A DNA stretch of 64,000 nucleotides from a bacterium (GCA_022842165.1 JALHQC010000006.1:1-64000), one strand, 5' to 3'; shown: positions 14,448-23,855, counted from the first letter of the stretch. Notes: generated from the sequence alone by a model not told the origin. Translations and numbers: made by a program.

Positions 14448-16109
14448 ATGACCGCCGACATCATCATTACCAATGCCGCCGTTCTCACCATGGACAAGGC
14501 CACTCCACGGGCAGAGGCGCTTGCCATTTCGGCGAATCGGATCAGTGCCTTGGGAACGATTGCCGAGGTGATGCGTGAGAAGGGCCCCGCGACCCGGGTG
14601 ATCGACGCGCAGGGCGGCAGCGTCATCCCCGGTTTCGTCGAAGGCCACATGCATCTGTTCGCAGGCGCTGCCGAACTCGAGCATCTGCAGCTTTACGGCA
14701 CGCGCGGCTTCGATGAGATGAAGGCCCGCACGGATGCTTATATCAAGGCCAACCCCGGCAACGACCTCATCATCGGCGAACAGGCCGATTACATCATCCT
14801 GGGCGACAGCGAGCCGCTCACCCGCCACCATCTCGACCGCATCGTGAAAGACCGTCCGGTGCTGTTCTTCTCGCCAGACCATCACACCGCCTGGGCCAAC
14901 ACCATTGCGCTCGAAATGGCGGGCCTTCTCAAGGGCCGGAAGCTCGGCCCCGGCAATGAGGTGGTGATGGGCGAGGACGGGCTGGCAACGGGCGAGTTGC
15001 GCGAGGGCGAAGCCTTCTATCCCGTCCGCGAGCTCTCGCAGAAGGGCATGCGCGACCGGCTGGGGCTGACGACCGGCGGCGAGCCCGAGCCCTATCCGAC
15101 GAAAGACCAGTTCGAGAGCGACCTGAACGTGATGAAGACCGGGCTGGCGCATGCCGCGCGGCACGGCATCACCTTCATCCAGAACATGGACGGAAATCTC
15201 TATACCCTTGAACTATTGGAAGAATTACACCGGCGGGGCGAACTCACCGCGCGTGTGAAGGTGCCCTTCCATTTCAAGAACTTCATGGACCTGCCCATTC
15301 TGGAAAAGGCCGCGCAGATGGCGATGCGCTATAATTCCGACATGCTGTCCTCGGGCTTCGTCAAGCTCTTCGTCGATGGCGTGATCGATAGCGGCACCGG
15401 CGTGATGGTCGAGGACTATTCCGACAATCCAGGCTGGAAGGGCGATCCGCTGTTCACGCCGGAGCGGTTCAGGGAGATCGCGATCGAGGCCGACCGGCGC
15501 GGACTGCAAATCGCCGTTCATGCGATCGGCGACGGCGCGGTGAGGATCGTGCTCGATGGCTACGAGGCCGCACAGAAGGCCAACGGCCGGCGGGACTCGC
15601 GCCACCGGGTGGAGCATGTGGAGGTGATCCACCCCGACGACATACCCCGCTTTGCCGAACTCGGCGTCATCGCCTCGATGCAGCCGCCGCACCCGCCCGG
15701 CAATCACGGTCTGCCGCTCGAACCCTATCTCAGCCGCATCGGCGAGGCGCGCTGGCAATATGCCTTCGCGTGGAAAGCGCTGCGCGAGGCGGGCGCACGC
15801 CTCGTGTTCGGCACCGACTGGCCGGTTTCCGACATTGACCCGCTGTGGTCCGCCCAGTCCGCCATGACGCGCATGCGCTGGAACGACGAGATGCCCGACA
15901 ACCGCCAGAGCCTCGACCAGACGATCCGCTCCTACACCGAAGACGGCGCCTATGCCGGCTTCATGGAGGACAAGACGGGTGTTCTGAAGGAAGGCATGCT
16001 GGCCGATATCTGCGTGCTGCCGGTCGATCTCGAAAAAACCGATCCCGCCAGCTACAAGGGCATCATGCCCACGATGACGATCTGCGACGGCAAAGTGGTT
16101 TTTGGTTAA
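14448..16109 (+). CDS. Amidohydrolase family 3 protein (YtcJ-like)
   Basis: This 553-residue metal-dependent hydrolase has the family order. A beta-sandwich start (TADIIITNAAVLTMD) and the HxH metal motif GFVEGHMHLF (His67, His69) come first. IAVHAIGDGA and RHRVEHVEVIHPDD lie in the barrel, FGTDWPVSDIDPL carries the late Asp, and MLADICVLPVDLEK closes the sandwich. Members hydrolyse amide or ester bonds in N-formyl or ring substrates; the substrate is unknown. There is no signal peptide. It is divergent from the 13810 gene. Confidence 0.88.
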   Translation: MTADIIITNAAVLTMDKATPRAEALAISANRISALGTIAEVMREKGPATRVIDAQGGSVIPGFVEGHMHLFAGAAELEHLQLYGTRGFDEMKARTDAYIKANPGNDLIIGEQADYIILGDSEPLTRHHLDRIVKDRPVLFFSPDHHTAWANTIALEMAGLLKGRKLGPGNEVVMGEDGLATGELREGEAFYPVRELSQKGMRDRLGLTTGGEPEPYPTKDQFESDLNVMKTGLAHAARHGITFIQNMDGNLYTLELLEELHRRGELTARVKVPFHFKNFMDLPILEKAAQMAMRYNSDMLSSGFVKLFVDGVIDSGTGVMVEDYSDNPGWKGDPLFTPERFREIAIEADRRGLQIAVHAIGDGAVRIVLDGYEAAQKANGRRDSRHRVEHVEVIHPDDIPRFAELGVIASMQPPHPPGNHGLPLEPYLSRIGEARWQYAFAWKALREAGARLVFGTDWPVSDIDPLWSAQSAMTRMRWNDEMPDNRQSLDQTIRSYTEDGAYAGFMEDKTGVLKEGMLADICVLPVDLEKTDPASYKGIMPTMTICDGKVVFG

Positions 16110-16170
16110 ACTGAATGTTACTTCAGTGTGTCGATTGTACATCGGTGTCGATGAGGTCTGGAAGACATAA

Positions 16171-16710
16171 ATGCGAAGCGTAGGTGACCCGGAGTACTCC
16201 ACTCCTCACTTTATCCCACCAGCAGCGTTCTATTTCCTTTCTGCTCTTGTTTTGGCGCTTTTGCCCCGAGCGCTATTCCGCAGTCCTGCCATCTTTGAAG
16301 TAGCAACACATTTCTCGCCGTTTGAGAGAGATTATAGAATTTTGCAGAAAGTGGATGCCGGTCTCGCTGGAAAATTTGTTCTGTGGTCGATCATTGCAAC
16401 TTTAGCCTTCTTCGTTTTCACGATAAGATTTAGATCAACACTGATCAGGGATCTTGACTCACTGGATGATCGATCTGGCTTAAAAACATTTGTCGAGAAG
16501 TCCAACTCAGCCAATTGGAAAATCGCGGGTGTCGCAGCTCTCGTTATGATGCCCTTGTTGATCTTCGCTCTTCCCGTGGATTTGAAAACCAGAGGAAGTA
16601 GCGAGTTTGCCCTAGTCAACTCAGTGGTAATTTGGTTGCTTGCGCAGCTGCTGACATTTGGATTTTTGTGGAGACTTTATGTCGAGCGATATGCTCGTAA
16701 AAAGATTTAA
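16171..16710 (+). CDS. AT-rich multi-TM membrane protein, unknown
   Basis: This is a 179-residue protein with four hydrophobic stretches (about residues 15-37, 68-85, 115-135 and 145-168) separated by charged loops. I recognise no family. Codons end in A or T much more often than in neighbouring genes, so it may be acquired DNA. It stands alone, between the amidohydrolase and YbjQ, with no obvious operon partner. Confidence 0.55.
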   Translation: MRSVGDPEYSTPHFIPPAAFYFLSALVLALLPRALFRSPAIFEVATHFSPFERDYRILQKVDAGLAGKFVLWSIIATLAFFVFTIRFRSTLIRDLDSLDDRSGLKTFVEKSNSANWKIAGVAALVMMPLLIFALPVDLKTRGSSEFALVNSVVIWLLAQLLTFGFLWRLYVERYARKKI

Positions 16711-16832
16711 CTTGATGCCGCAAATGTTACAGGTCTGACTCGCTAAGCCAGAAATCCGGTGCATTCCATGCGCATGATCTCGCCATGATACCCAGTTAGG
16801 TGTACGGTATAGTCCAATTTTAGGAGACACCC

Positions 16833-17153
16833 ATGCTGGTGACGACGACGAACAATGTCGAAGGACACAAGGTTCTTGAATACAAGGGGCTGGTGGCGGG
16901 CGAGGCGATCCTCGGCGCCAACATGTTCCGCGATCTTTTCGCGTCCATTCGCGATATCGTGGGCGGTCGCTCCGGCGCCTATGAGAAGGTGCTGAACGAT
17001 GCCCGCGAAACCGCCATCGGCGACATGACGGAGCAGGCGAGGCGCCTAGGGGCCAACGCCGTCATCGGCGTCGACATCGACTACGAGACGATCGGCAGCA
17101 ACGGCAGCATGCTGATGGTCTCGGCGTCAGGCACGGCGGTGAAGATCGAATAG
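16833..17153 (+). CDS. ybjQ: YbjQ/UPF0145 family protein
   Basis: This 106-residue protein has the YbjQ pattern: [87 protein letters not shown]. The family forms pentameric rings and is sometimes annotated as heavy-metal binding, but its role is unknown. TTTTAGGAGACACCC precedes the ATG. Confidence 0.92.
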   Translation: MLVTTTNNVEGHKVLEYKGLVAGEAILGANMFRDLFASIRDIVGGRSGAYEKVLNDARETAIGDMTEQARRLGANAVIGVDIDYETIGSNGSMLMVSASGTAVKIE

Positions 17154-17181
17154 GGCGTACTTTTCGGCCGCTGCAGATCAT

Positions 17182-18003
17182 TCATCGGCTTCCGCTTTCA
17201 TCGCGGCTCAGCAATTCCCGTCGCAGCGATGCGATTTCCTCGCGCAGGGCGGCGAGTTCCGGGGCGCCGGCGACTGTTCCATCATTCGCTTGCGCCTCCT
17301 GGCCGATGAAGAAGGTGGCGAGGCTTGCGGTCAGGTAGCCGAAGACGGCGAAGCCGTAGATTGACAATAGCAGGCAGATCAACCGTCCTTCGGGCGTTTC
17401 GGGCCAGTACTGAGACCCCATGGTGGCGATGATCATTGCCGTCCACCACAGTGCATCGGCGAAATTGGCGAAGCCGCCTTCGACTTCGGTTGCGGGTTCG
17501 AAGTTCAGCATGGCCGCAGCGCCCAGCAGGGTGACGATTGCCGTCGCGGCCGCAACGTAACCAAGCCCGCGCCTGGCGAAACTGATGCGCAGCGCGTTGA
17601 GACCGCGATTGGCCGTGCCCACCACGCGCACGAGGCGCAATCCGCGCGCCAGCCTGAAGAAGCGCAGTACAGAAAGGAAGCGGAAGGCCGGCGCGATCAG
17701 CGCAATAATGGTGATCGGGTTGCGCTTCAGGAAACGCAGCTTGTTAGGCGCCAGCACGAAACGCAGCGCGAACTCGGCGATGAACACGATCCAGATGACG
17801 GTGCCGAGAAGCTCGAAGAGGCCCGAGGTCGTCCAGATCAACTCTGCCAGCACGAGCAGCAGCCAAATGAAGGCCAGAACGGCCATCGGTGTCTCCACCC
17901 AGGCTTCGAGCTGGTGGAGCACCTTCCATCTCTCGCCGGTTTCGGTGCCGGTATCTTCCGGTTCGTCCTGTGGCAAGTCTGGTTTTTCTTCGCTGTCGTT
18001 CAT
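17182..18003 (-). CDS. Voltage-gated-type 6-TM ion channel with unusual pore motif
   Basis: This 273-residue protein is built like a Kv channel: S1 about 39-58, S2 about 63-85, S3, then an S4-like helix with Arg at regular spacing (FRFLSVLRFFRLARGLRLVR). S5, a pore loop and S6 follow. The pore reads WWTAMIIATMGSQYWPETPEGR, so the selectivity filter is TMGSQYWP instead of TVGYGD(x)YP. The C-terminus has a heptad-like helix (LAALREEIASLRREL) that could form a tetramer coil. Ion selectivity is therefore uncertain. Its ATG overlaps the DUF421 stop as ATGA, so the two membrane proteins are coupled. Confidence 0.8.
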   Translation of the reverse strand: MNDSEEKPDLPQDEPEDTGTETGERWKVLHQLEAWVETPMAVLAFIWLLLVLAELIWTTSGLFELLGTVIWIVFIAEFALRFVLAPNKLRFLKRNPITIIALIAPAFRFLSVLRFFRLARGLRLVRVVGTANRGLNALRISFARRGLGYVAAATAIVTLLGAAAMLNFEPATEVEGGFANFADALWWTAMIIATMGSQYWPETPEGRLICLLLSIYGFAVFGYLTASLATFFIGQEAQANDGTVAGAPELAALREEIASLRRELLSRDESGSR

Positions 18004-18485
18004 GCCTTTTGCTGCCTGATCACGCTCAGCGAGCCATCCGTCTCGAGTACCACGCAGGCCACGGACGACCTGTCCGAAGCGCCGCTTTCGCGGATCGCAG
18101 CATCGATTTCCGCCGCCGTGACGCGCTCGCGGCGCATGGCGTCATGAAGCAAAGTTCCGTCGCGTAGAAGAAGTGACGGCTCACTCTTCACGATGCGTTT
18201 CACGCGGTCGGAGCGGACCGAGAAAAAAGTGATGACGAATTGCAACGCAATCAGCAGGGCAAGCCCCGTCACGCCCTCAAGCAGCGGCACTTGCTTGCTC
18301 AGCAGGACAGTGGCGAGCGTCGATCCCAGCGCCACCGTCACCACAAGATCGAAGGCGTTCATCTTGCTCAATGTGCGCTTGCCGGAAACGCGCAGCATGA
18401 CCACCAGCGCGGCATAGGCAGCCGTCCCGACCATGAGAACACGCAGGATGCCGGTCCAACTTTCGAACAGGATCGGTTCTGTCAT
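18000..18485 (-). CDS. YetF-like DUF421 membrane protein
   Basis: This is a 161-residue protein with three N-terminal TM helices including RVSGKRTLSKMNAFDLVVTVALGSTLAT, the DUF421 signature, and a small cytosolic beta domain (SEPSLLLRDGTLLHDAMRRERVT, SVACVVLETDGSLSVI). The family is widespread, and its role (spore membrane in Bacillus, otherwise unknown) is not settled. It is the first gene of a coupled pair with the ion channel. Confidence 0.88.
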   Translation of the reverse strand: MTEPILFESWTGILRVLMVGTAAYAALVVMLRVSGKRTLSKMNAFDLVVTVALGSTLATVLLSKQVPLLEGVTGLALLIALQFVITFFSVRSDRVKRIVKSEPSLLLRDGTLLHDAMRRERVTAAEIDAAIRESGASDRSSVACVVLETDGSLSVIRQQKA

Positions 18486-18759
18486 TGCCAGCAGCTACTC
18501 CACATCACTGTTGTCCTTCTTTTCCAAAAAGCCCGCGAACCCAGAGGCTCAAAAGGTTGAACACGCAGAGGCGCACGGCAATGTTGGTTCGTCCGAAGGC
18601 GATGGCCAATCCGATCGCTCCGACGTTCGACGCCGATATCCGGCAATATCGCCGCCTCCTTGTCAGAACAGGTGGCGGCCTCTGGTTCGAGGCCAACCGG
18701 TTAACCGCCCCGCAAAACCATTGTTCCGTGGAGTCACTGCCGCTGATTGCCCAATTCCT
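18486..18759. other. Gap without a clear gene upstream of rnpB
   Basis: This stretch has open frames on both strands but none with a start and family match. On the minus strand a hydrophobic run (VGAIGLAIAFGRTNIAVRLCVFN, ending near 18505) looks like a membrane helix but has no start or ribosome-binding site. mraZ, often found between rnpB and rsmH, is not in this gap either. Confidence 0.5.
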
Positions 18760-18788
18760 TTGACTTCCCCCCGTGCCAAGCCTACCTC
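18760..18788 (+). promoter_or_regulatory. Probable sigma-70 promoter of rnpB
   Basis: TTGACT (18760-18765), 17-bp spacer, TACCTC (18783-18788). Initiation six to seven bases further on would begin the transcript at TGCCAGC, exactly the first strand of helix P1 of RNase P RNA. Confidence 0.5.
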
Positions 18789-18794
18789 CACCCC

Positions 18795-19197
18795 TGCCAG
18801 CTGGCTGGATGACCGCTGCCGCTAGGCCCGAAAGGGTGCGGGGGAGGAAAGTCCGGGCTCCATGGAAATACGGTGCCGGGTAACGCCCGGCGGGGGCGAC
18901 CCCAGGGACAGTGCCACAGAAAATTACCGCGAACCGGGCTCGTCCTGGCGCAAGGTTGAAAAGGTGCGGTAAGAGCGCACCGCGCTTCCGGCAACGGCGG
19001 CGGCCAAGGCAAACCCCACCGGGAGCAAGACCGAATAGGGATGACGCGAGAGTTCCGCAAGGAGGTTTCAGGGCTGTTTCCGGTCCAGTCATCCGGGTAG
19101 GTTGCGTGAAGCGTCCGGCGACGGGCGTTCCAGATGAATGGTCATCCAGTGGCGGGAAACTGCCATGGACAGAACCCGGCTTACAGGCCGGCTGGCA
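18795..19197 (+). ncRNA. rnpB: RNase P RNA, bacterial type A
   Basis: The conserved core GAGGAAAGTCCGGGCTCC (about 18845-18862) and the late CAGAACCCGGCTTACAGGCC (about 19170-19189) are the universal CR-I and CR-V elements. The 5' end TGCCAGC (18795-18801) pairs with the 3' end GCTGGCA (19191-19197) as helix P1. Length about 403 nt is normal. The RNA is the catalytic part of RNase P, which trims tRNA 5' leaders. It precedes rsmH by 120 bp. Confidence 0.95.
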
Positions 19198-19317
19198 TTT
19201 CAATTTTGTCCACAGCGGGTCTCCGCCTGAGTCAAATTCGAAACCATTTGTTAAGGGAGCCATGGTCAATGTCAGGGTGAATCTTAACGCCTTGTTCACC
19301 CTGATTTTTGAAGCCCC

Positions 19318-20334
19318 ATGGCCGCCGAATTGCCCATATCCGCCGCACCGCATGTGCCCGTCATGCTGGCCGAAGTGCTGGGAGCACTGAAGCCCGCCGC
19401 TGGCGAAACGCATGTCGACGGCACCTTCGGCGCGGGCGGCTATACACGCGCCATTCTCGATGCCGCGAACTGCCGTCTGATCGCCATCGACCGCGATCCT
19501 TCCGCCATCCGCGCCGGCCAGGCGCTGGCTGAACACTATGAAGGCCGGCTCGCGCTGATCGAAGGCCGTTTCGGCGATTTGCAGGATCTGCTTGAAGGGG
19601 CAGGGGTTGCCGCAGTCGATGGGGTTGTCCTCGATATCGGCGTTTCCTCCATGCAGCTTGACCAGGCGGATCGCGGCTTCTCCTTCATGCGCGACGGGCC
19701 GCTCGACATGCGGATGGCGCAATCCGGTCCATCAGCCGCCGACATTGTCAACACGCTGCCGCCCGAGACGCTCGCCAACATCATCTATATCTTTGGCGAG
19801 GAACCGCGTTCGCGCGCCATCGCCAAGGCCATCGCAAATGCGCGCGCGGAAGCGCCGATCACCACCACCTTCGAACTGGTGAAGGCCGTGGAACGCGCCA
19901 CGGGCCGCCAGCGCCCGCAGGACCGCACCCATCCCGCCACCCGCACGTTCCAGGCGCTGCGCATCCATGTGAACGGCGAACTCGATGAGCTGGTAGCGGC
20001 ACTCCACGCGGCGGAGCGCGTGCTGAAGCCCGGCGGGCGTCTTGTCGTCGTCACTTTTCATTCGCTGGAAGACCGCATCGTGAAGCGCTTCTTCGCGTCC
20101 CGCGGCGGCAAGCTTCCATCCTCCTCGCGCCATGTGCCCGATGTGGCGCAGGGGCCGCAGCCCAGTTTCGCGCTTCCCTTCAAGGGCCATATTGGCGCCA
20201 GCGATGAGGAAGCCTCGCGAAATCCCCGCGCTCGTTCGGCGAAGCTTCGCTGCGGCATCCGCACGGCAGCACCGCCCATGCCCTCGATTGCGGACGAGAT
20301 TGGCGTTGCCAGCCCTAGAGGGACCCGCCACTGA
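19318..20334 (+). CDS. rsmH: 16S rRNA (cytosine1402-N4)-methyltransferase
   Basis: This 338-residue protein begins with [28 protein letters not shown] (SAM motif I), [38 protein letters not shown] and [13 protein letters not shown]: all RsmH hallmarks. It methylates C1402 of 16S rRNA with RsmI. It is the first gene of the dcw cluster. Two GANTC sites (19229-19233 and 19279-19283) lie in its upstream region, which could make it sensitive to CcrM methylation. The usual upstream mraZ is missing. Its TGA overlaps the ftsL ATG by one base. Confidence 0.97.
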   Translation: MAAELPISAAPHVPVMLAEVLGALKPAAGETHVDGTFGAGGYTRAILDAANCRLIAIDRDPSAIRAGQALAEHYEGRLALIEGRFGDLQDLLEGAGVAAVDGVVLDIGVSSMQLDQADRGFSFMRDGPLDMRMAQSGPSAADIVNTLPPETLANIIYIFGEEPRSRAIAKAIANARAEAPITTTFELVKAVERATGRQRPQDRTHPATRTFQALRIHVNGELDELVAALHAAERVLKPGGRLVVVTFHSLEDRIVKRFFASRGGKLPSSSRHVPDVAQGPQPSFALPFKGHIGASDEEASRNPRARSAKLRCGIRTAAPPMPSIADEIGVASPRGTRH

Positions 20335-20684
20335 TGCACAAGTTCCTGAATGCCATCCTCGTCATGACGGTGCTAATCTCCGGCTTCGTGCTCTATTCGC
20401 TGGAACACACGACGCGCGATCTCGAACGCCGCGTGGCGAAATTCGAGCGCGGCATCGACGAGGAAATCGAGAGCATGAAATTCCTCAATGCCGAGTGGAG
20501 CAGCCTGACGCGGCCCGACCGGCTGAAGCGACTGGCCGAACAGCACCTGGGCCTCACCACGCTGCAAGCCAAACAGATCGTCAGGATCGAGGAGATCGGC
20601 CAGAAAGTTCCGGCCGAGCCGCTGATCAAGCTTGAAGCCGATGGTTCGGACCCCATCGGCGCCATCATAGACAAGATGCAATGA
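20334..20684 (+). CDS. ftsL: Cell-division protein FtsL
   Basis: This 116-residue bitopic protein has a TM helix at about residues 5-24 (AILVMTVLISGFVLYSLEH) and a periplasmic leucine-zipper-like coiled coil (RDLERRVAKFERGIDEEIESM). RLKRLAEQHLGL follows, the conserved FtsL end segment. It links FtsQ-FtsB to FtsWI in the divisome. Start and stop both overlap the neighbours. Confidence 0.9.
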   Translation: MHKFLNAILVMTVLISGFVLYSLEHTTRDLERRVAKFERGIDEEIESMKFLNAEWSSLTRPDRLKRLAEQHLGLTTLQAKQIVRIEEIGQKVPAEPLIKLEADGSDPIGAIIDKMQ

Positions 20685-22390
20685 CCATGAGCGAGTTTGC
20701 CGCCAACCCTGCCGAAGCCGAAGTTCAAGCGCCGCGCAAGCTGGCCGGGCAGAACCGCATCCGGCTGATCGGGCTGTGCTTCGGCGCGGCGTTCCTGGCG
20801 ATCGGCGGCCAGCTCACCAATCTCACGCTGTTCCCCGCGCCCGACACGCGCGACCGCATCGTCCATGAGGACCGGTTGCCGCGCCCCGACATCATCGACC
20901 GCAATGGCGTGCTGCTGGCAACGGACGTGGCCGTTGCCTCGCTCTATGCCGATCCGTCCAAGATCATCGACATCGACGAGGCGATCGAGCTCCTCACCGC
21001 CACGGTCCCCGATCTCGATGCGAAGGAGCTTCGCCGCAAGCTGACGACGTCGAAGCGTTTCGCCTGGCTGAAGCGGCAAGTGGCGCCGGAAGAGCGCGAC
21101 GCCGTCTATAACCTCGGCATCCCCGGCGTCGGCTATGTGAACGAGCGCCGCCGTGTCTATCCGCAGGGGCGGCTCGGCTCGCATGTTGTCGGCTATGTCG
21201 ATCTCGACACCAAGGGCATCGCCGGCATCGAGAAATATCTCGACGACCAGGGCGCGCTCTACACAGCCTCGCTGGCGGAACCTTCCGAGCACAAGACGCA
21301 GCCAGCGCAGATGTCGATCGACATCCGCGTGCAGGCCGCGCTGATCGACGAGGTCACCAAGGCGATCGAGAAATTCCGCGCCATCGCCGGCGGTGGCATC
21401 GTCATGGATATCGACACCGGCGAAGTGCTGGCGCTGATCTCGCTTCCCGACTTCAACCCGAACCAGGAAAAGAAGAGCTTCACCAAGGACCAGCAGAACA
21501 AGATGACGAGCGGCGTCTATGAGCTGGGCTCGGTCATCAAGGCGGTCACCTTCGCCATGGCGCTGGACTATGGCGTCGCCACCCTGACGAAGAGCTATGA
21601 TGCGCGCTTTCCGCTGGTGATCGGTTCGGCCCGCATCAATGATTTTCACGCCCAGCGCCGCGTGCTCACCGTGCCGGAGGTGTTCACCAATTCCTCGAAC
21701 ATCGGCACCGCCAAAATGGCGCTTGAGGTCGGCATCGAGGGGCACCAGGAGTTCCTCCGCCGTGTGGGCCTGTTCGAGCGTTTGCAGACGGAACTGCCCG
21801 AAAGCGCCAAGCCGCTGCTGCCGCGGCGCTGGAGCAAGCTTGCCACCGCCACCGCCGCATTCGGCCATGGTTTTGCCGTGCAGCCGCTGCAGGGTGCCGC
21901 CGTGGTAGCGGGATTGCTCAATGGCGGGCACTTGATGACGCCCACGTTCCTGAAGCGGAACGCGGACGATGCCATGGCCATGGCGCAAACCGTGGTGAAG
22001 CCCTCGACCAGCGAGACGCTGCGCTATCTCTTCCGCCTCAACGCCACGGAAGGCTCCGCCTCCAAGGCGAACGTCATCGGCTACCGCGTCGGTGGCAAGA
22101 CCGGCACCGCCGAAAAAGTGGTGAACGGGCGCTATTCGAAGGACAAGCGGCTCGCCTCATTCATCGGGGCTTTCCCGATGGACAAGCCCAAGTATCTGCT
22201 GCTCGTCATGCTGGACGAGCCGAAGCCGACGCCCGAAACCTATGGCTTCGCGACGTCCGGCTGGAACGCGGTTCCGACCGCCGGCAAGATCATCGAGCGC
22301 ATCGCTCCCATGCTGGGCGTCGAGCCCGTCTTCACGCCCGAGGATCTCGAGAAGCTTGCGAAGCTCGAGAAGACCAAGAAGAAGGATTGA
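20681..22390 (+). CDS. ftsI: Septal peptidoglycan transpeptidase FtsI (PBP3)
   Basis: This 569-residue class B penicillin-binding protein has a short cytoplasmic part, a TM helix (about 29-48) and a dimer domain starting RPDIIDRNGVLLAT. The transpeptidase domain has the active serine in YELGSVIKAVTF, NSSNIGTAKMA (SSN motif) and GGKTGTAEK. It cross-links septal peptidoglycan in the periplasm with FtsW. It ends in a lysine-rich tail. Its ATG overlaps ftsL by four bases. Confidence 0.96.
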   Translation: MTMSEFAANPAEAEVQAPRKLAGQNRIRLIGLCFGAAFLAIGGQLTNLTLFPAPDTRDRIVHEDRLPRPDIIDRNGVLLATDVAVASLYADPSKIIDIDEAIELLTATVPDLDAKELRRKLTTSKRFAWLKRQVAPEERDAVYNLGIPGVGYVNERRRVYPQGRLGSHVVGYVDLDTKGIAGIEKYLDDQGALYTASLAEPSEHKTQPAQMSIDIRVQAALIDEVTKAIEKFRAIAGGGIVMDIDTGEVLALISLPDFNPNQEKKSFTKDQQNKMTSGVYELGSVIKAVTFAMALDYGVATLTKSYDARFPLVIGSARINDFHAQRRVLTVPEVFTNSSNIGTAKMALEVGIEGHQEFLRRVGLFERLQTELPESAKPLLPRRWSKLATATAAFGHGFAVQPLQGAAVVAGLLNGGHLMTPTFLKRNADDAMAMAQTVVKPSTSETLRYLFRLNATEGSASKANVIGYRVGGKTGTAEKVVNGRYSKDKRLASFIGAFPMDKPKYLLLVMLDEPKPTPETYGFATSGWNAVPTAGKIIERIAPMLGVEPVFTPEDLEKLAKLEKTKKKD

Positions 22391-22394
22391 GCGC

Positions 22395-23855
22395 GTGGCG
22401 ATCCGGCTTGGATATCTCATTGCTGGAGAAGTTCCGCTGCCCCAGGGCGCGGAAGCGGTCACCGTGCGGGATCTCACTTCGGACAGCCGTGCGGTAAAAC
22501 CGGGCAGCGTCTTCGCGGCACTCCCGGGATCATCCGTCGACGGAGCAAAGTTCATTCCGCACGCCATCGCCGCCGGCGCGGTTGCAATCGTCGCGGGCGA
22601 GAATGCCGAAGCCTATGGCGCGCCGCTGATCCGGGCTCCCAATCCCCGCCAGCTTTTCGCGCATATGGCGGCGCGCTTCTATGGCCGCCAGCCCGATCTC
22701 ATCGTCGCCGTCACCGGTACCAGCGGCAAGACGTCGGTTGCCACTTTCGTGCGCGAGATCTGGTCGTCGATGGGGTTTCGCGCCGCAAGCCTCGGCACGG
22801 TCGGCGTCGTCTCGCCGTCAGGCACGATCGAGCTTGAACACACCACGCCCGATTCGATGAGACTACAGGCGATCGCCGCCCAGCTTGCCGCCGACCATGT
22901 CGAGCATCTGGCCTTCGAGGCGTCGAGCCATGGCCTCGATCAATACAGGCTCGACGGGCTGCGCATTGCCGCCGGCGCCTTCACCAATCTGTCGCACGAT
23001 CATCTCGACTATCATCCGAGCGTTGAGCACTACTTCAACGCCAAGATGCGGCTGTTCGAGGAACTGATCCCGGTGGGCGGATGTGCGGTCATCAATGTCG
23101 ATACGCCGCGCGGCCTTGAAGCAGCCGAACGCTGCCGCGCCCGCGGGCTCGACCTGTGGACGGTGGGGCGGTCGGGCGAGGACATCCGCATTCTCGAAGT
23201 CGAGCGTGGCACCGGGGGCCAGCGCATTGCCGTCGAGGTGAAGGGCCGTGGCCACATCATCGACCTGCCGCTCGTCGGGGATTTTCAGGTTTCGAACGCG
23301 CTCGTCGCGGCGGGTCTCGTGCTCGGCACGGGCGGCGAGGAAAGTCTTGTATTGCACGCGCTGGAGTCGCTGAAAGGCGCGAAGGGCCGGCTCGAACTGG
23401 TCGGGCGCTCGAAGGCGGGAGCGCCGGTATTCGTGGATTATGCGCACAAGCCCGATGCGCTGGAGAACGCGCTTTCTTCGCTTCGGCCCTACACCAAAAA
23501 CCTGCTCCACGTGGTGTTCGGATGCGGCGGCGATCGCGACCGTGCCAAGCGCCCGGTCATGGGCGAGATCGCGACACGGCTGGCCGACAGGGTCTACGTC
23601 ACGGACGATAATCCGCGTACGGAGGACCCCTCCGCCATCCGCGCCGCGATCGTGGCGGCGGCGCCGGGCGCCATCGAAATCGGCAGCAGGGCCGATGCGA
23701 TCCGCACCGCCGTCGATGCGCTCGAAGCGGGCGACGTGCTGGTGGTGGCCGGCAAGGGCCATGAGGAAGGCCAGAAGACGGGCAAGACCATCCTTCCCTT
23801 CAGCGATCATGACGCGGTCAAGGCCGCCATTGCGGGTGTTGACTATCATGGCTGA
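22395..23855 (+). CDS. murE: UDP-MurNAc-tripeptide synthetase (meso-DAP adding)
   Basis: This is a 486-residue Mur ligase with ATP loop VAVTGTSGKTSVATFV, FEASSHGLDQYR, FTNLSHDHLDYH and the DNPR motif (VYVTDDNPRTEDP) that marks meso-diaminopimelate specificity. It adds the third residue of the stem peptide in the cytoplasm. GTG at 22395 was chosen because AAGGA precedes it and the product then has the normal length; the frame runs further upstream but inside ftsI. Its end overlaps murF by eight bases. Confidence 0.95.
   Translation: MAIRLGYLIAGEVPLPQGAEAVTVRDLTSDSRAVKPGSVFAALPGSSVDGAKFIPHAIAAGAVAIVAGENAEAYGAPLIRAPNPRQLFAHMAARFYGRQPDLIVAVTGTSGKTSVATFVREIWSSMGFRAASLGTVGVVSPSGTIELEHTTPDSMRLQAIAAQLAADHVEHLAFEASSHGLDQYRLDGLRIAAGAFTNLSHDHLDYHPSVEHYFNAKMRLFEELIPVGGCAVINVDTPRGLEAAERCRARGLDLWTVGRSGEDIRILEVERGTGGQRIAVEVKGRGHIIDLPLVGDFQVSNALVAAGLVLGTGGEESLVLHALESLKGAKGRLELVGRSKAGAPVFVDYAHKPDALENALSSLRPYTKNLLHVVFGCGGDRDRAKRPVMGEIATRLADRVYVTDDNPRTEDPSAIRAAIVAAAPGAIEIGSRADAIRTAVDALEAGDVLVVAGKGHEEGQKTGKTILPFSDHDAVKAAIAGVDYHG

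Noticed and set aside
16711-16832. Possible tRNA in the gap before ybjQ
   Set aside because: No T-loop GGTTCRA or cloverleaf pairing could be found; nor in the other intergenic gaps.
18505-19722. Long open frame on the minus strand across rnpB and rsmH
   Set aside because: It is antisense to RNase P RNA and to the conserved part of rsmH, has no ribosome-binding site, and its composition follows the third-position pattern of the real gene.
20393-21988. 531-codon minus-strand frame opposite ftsL/ftsI
   Set aside because: It is antisense to two well-supported genes; the Arg/His/Asp-rich protein shows no domain.
20681-22390. FtsI active site YELGSVIK instead of the textbook YEPGSTFK
   Set aside because: SxxK, SSN and KTG are all present; changes around the serine are usual among alphaproteobacterial FtsI proteins as far as I know.
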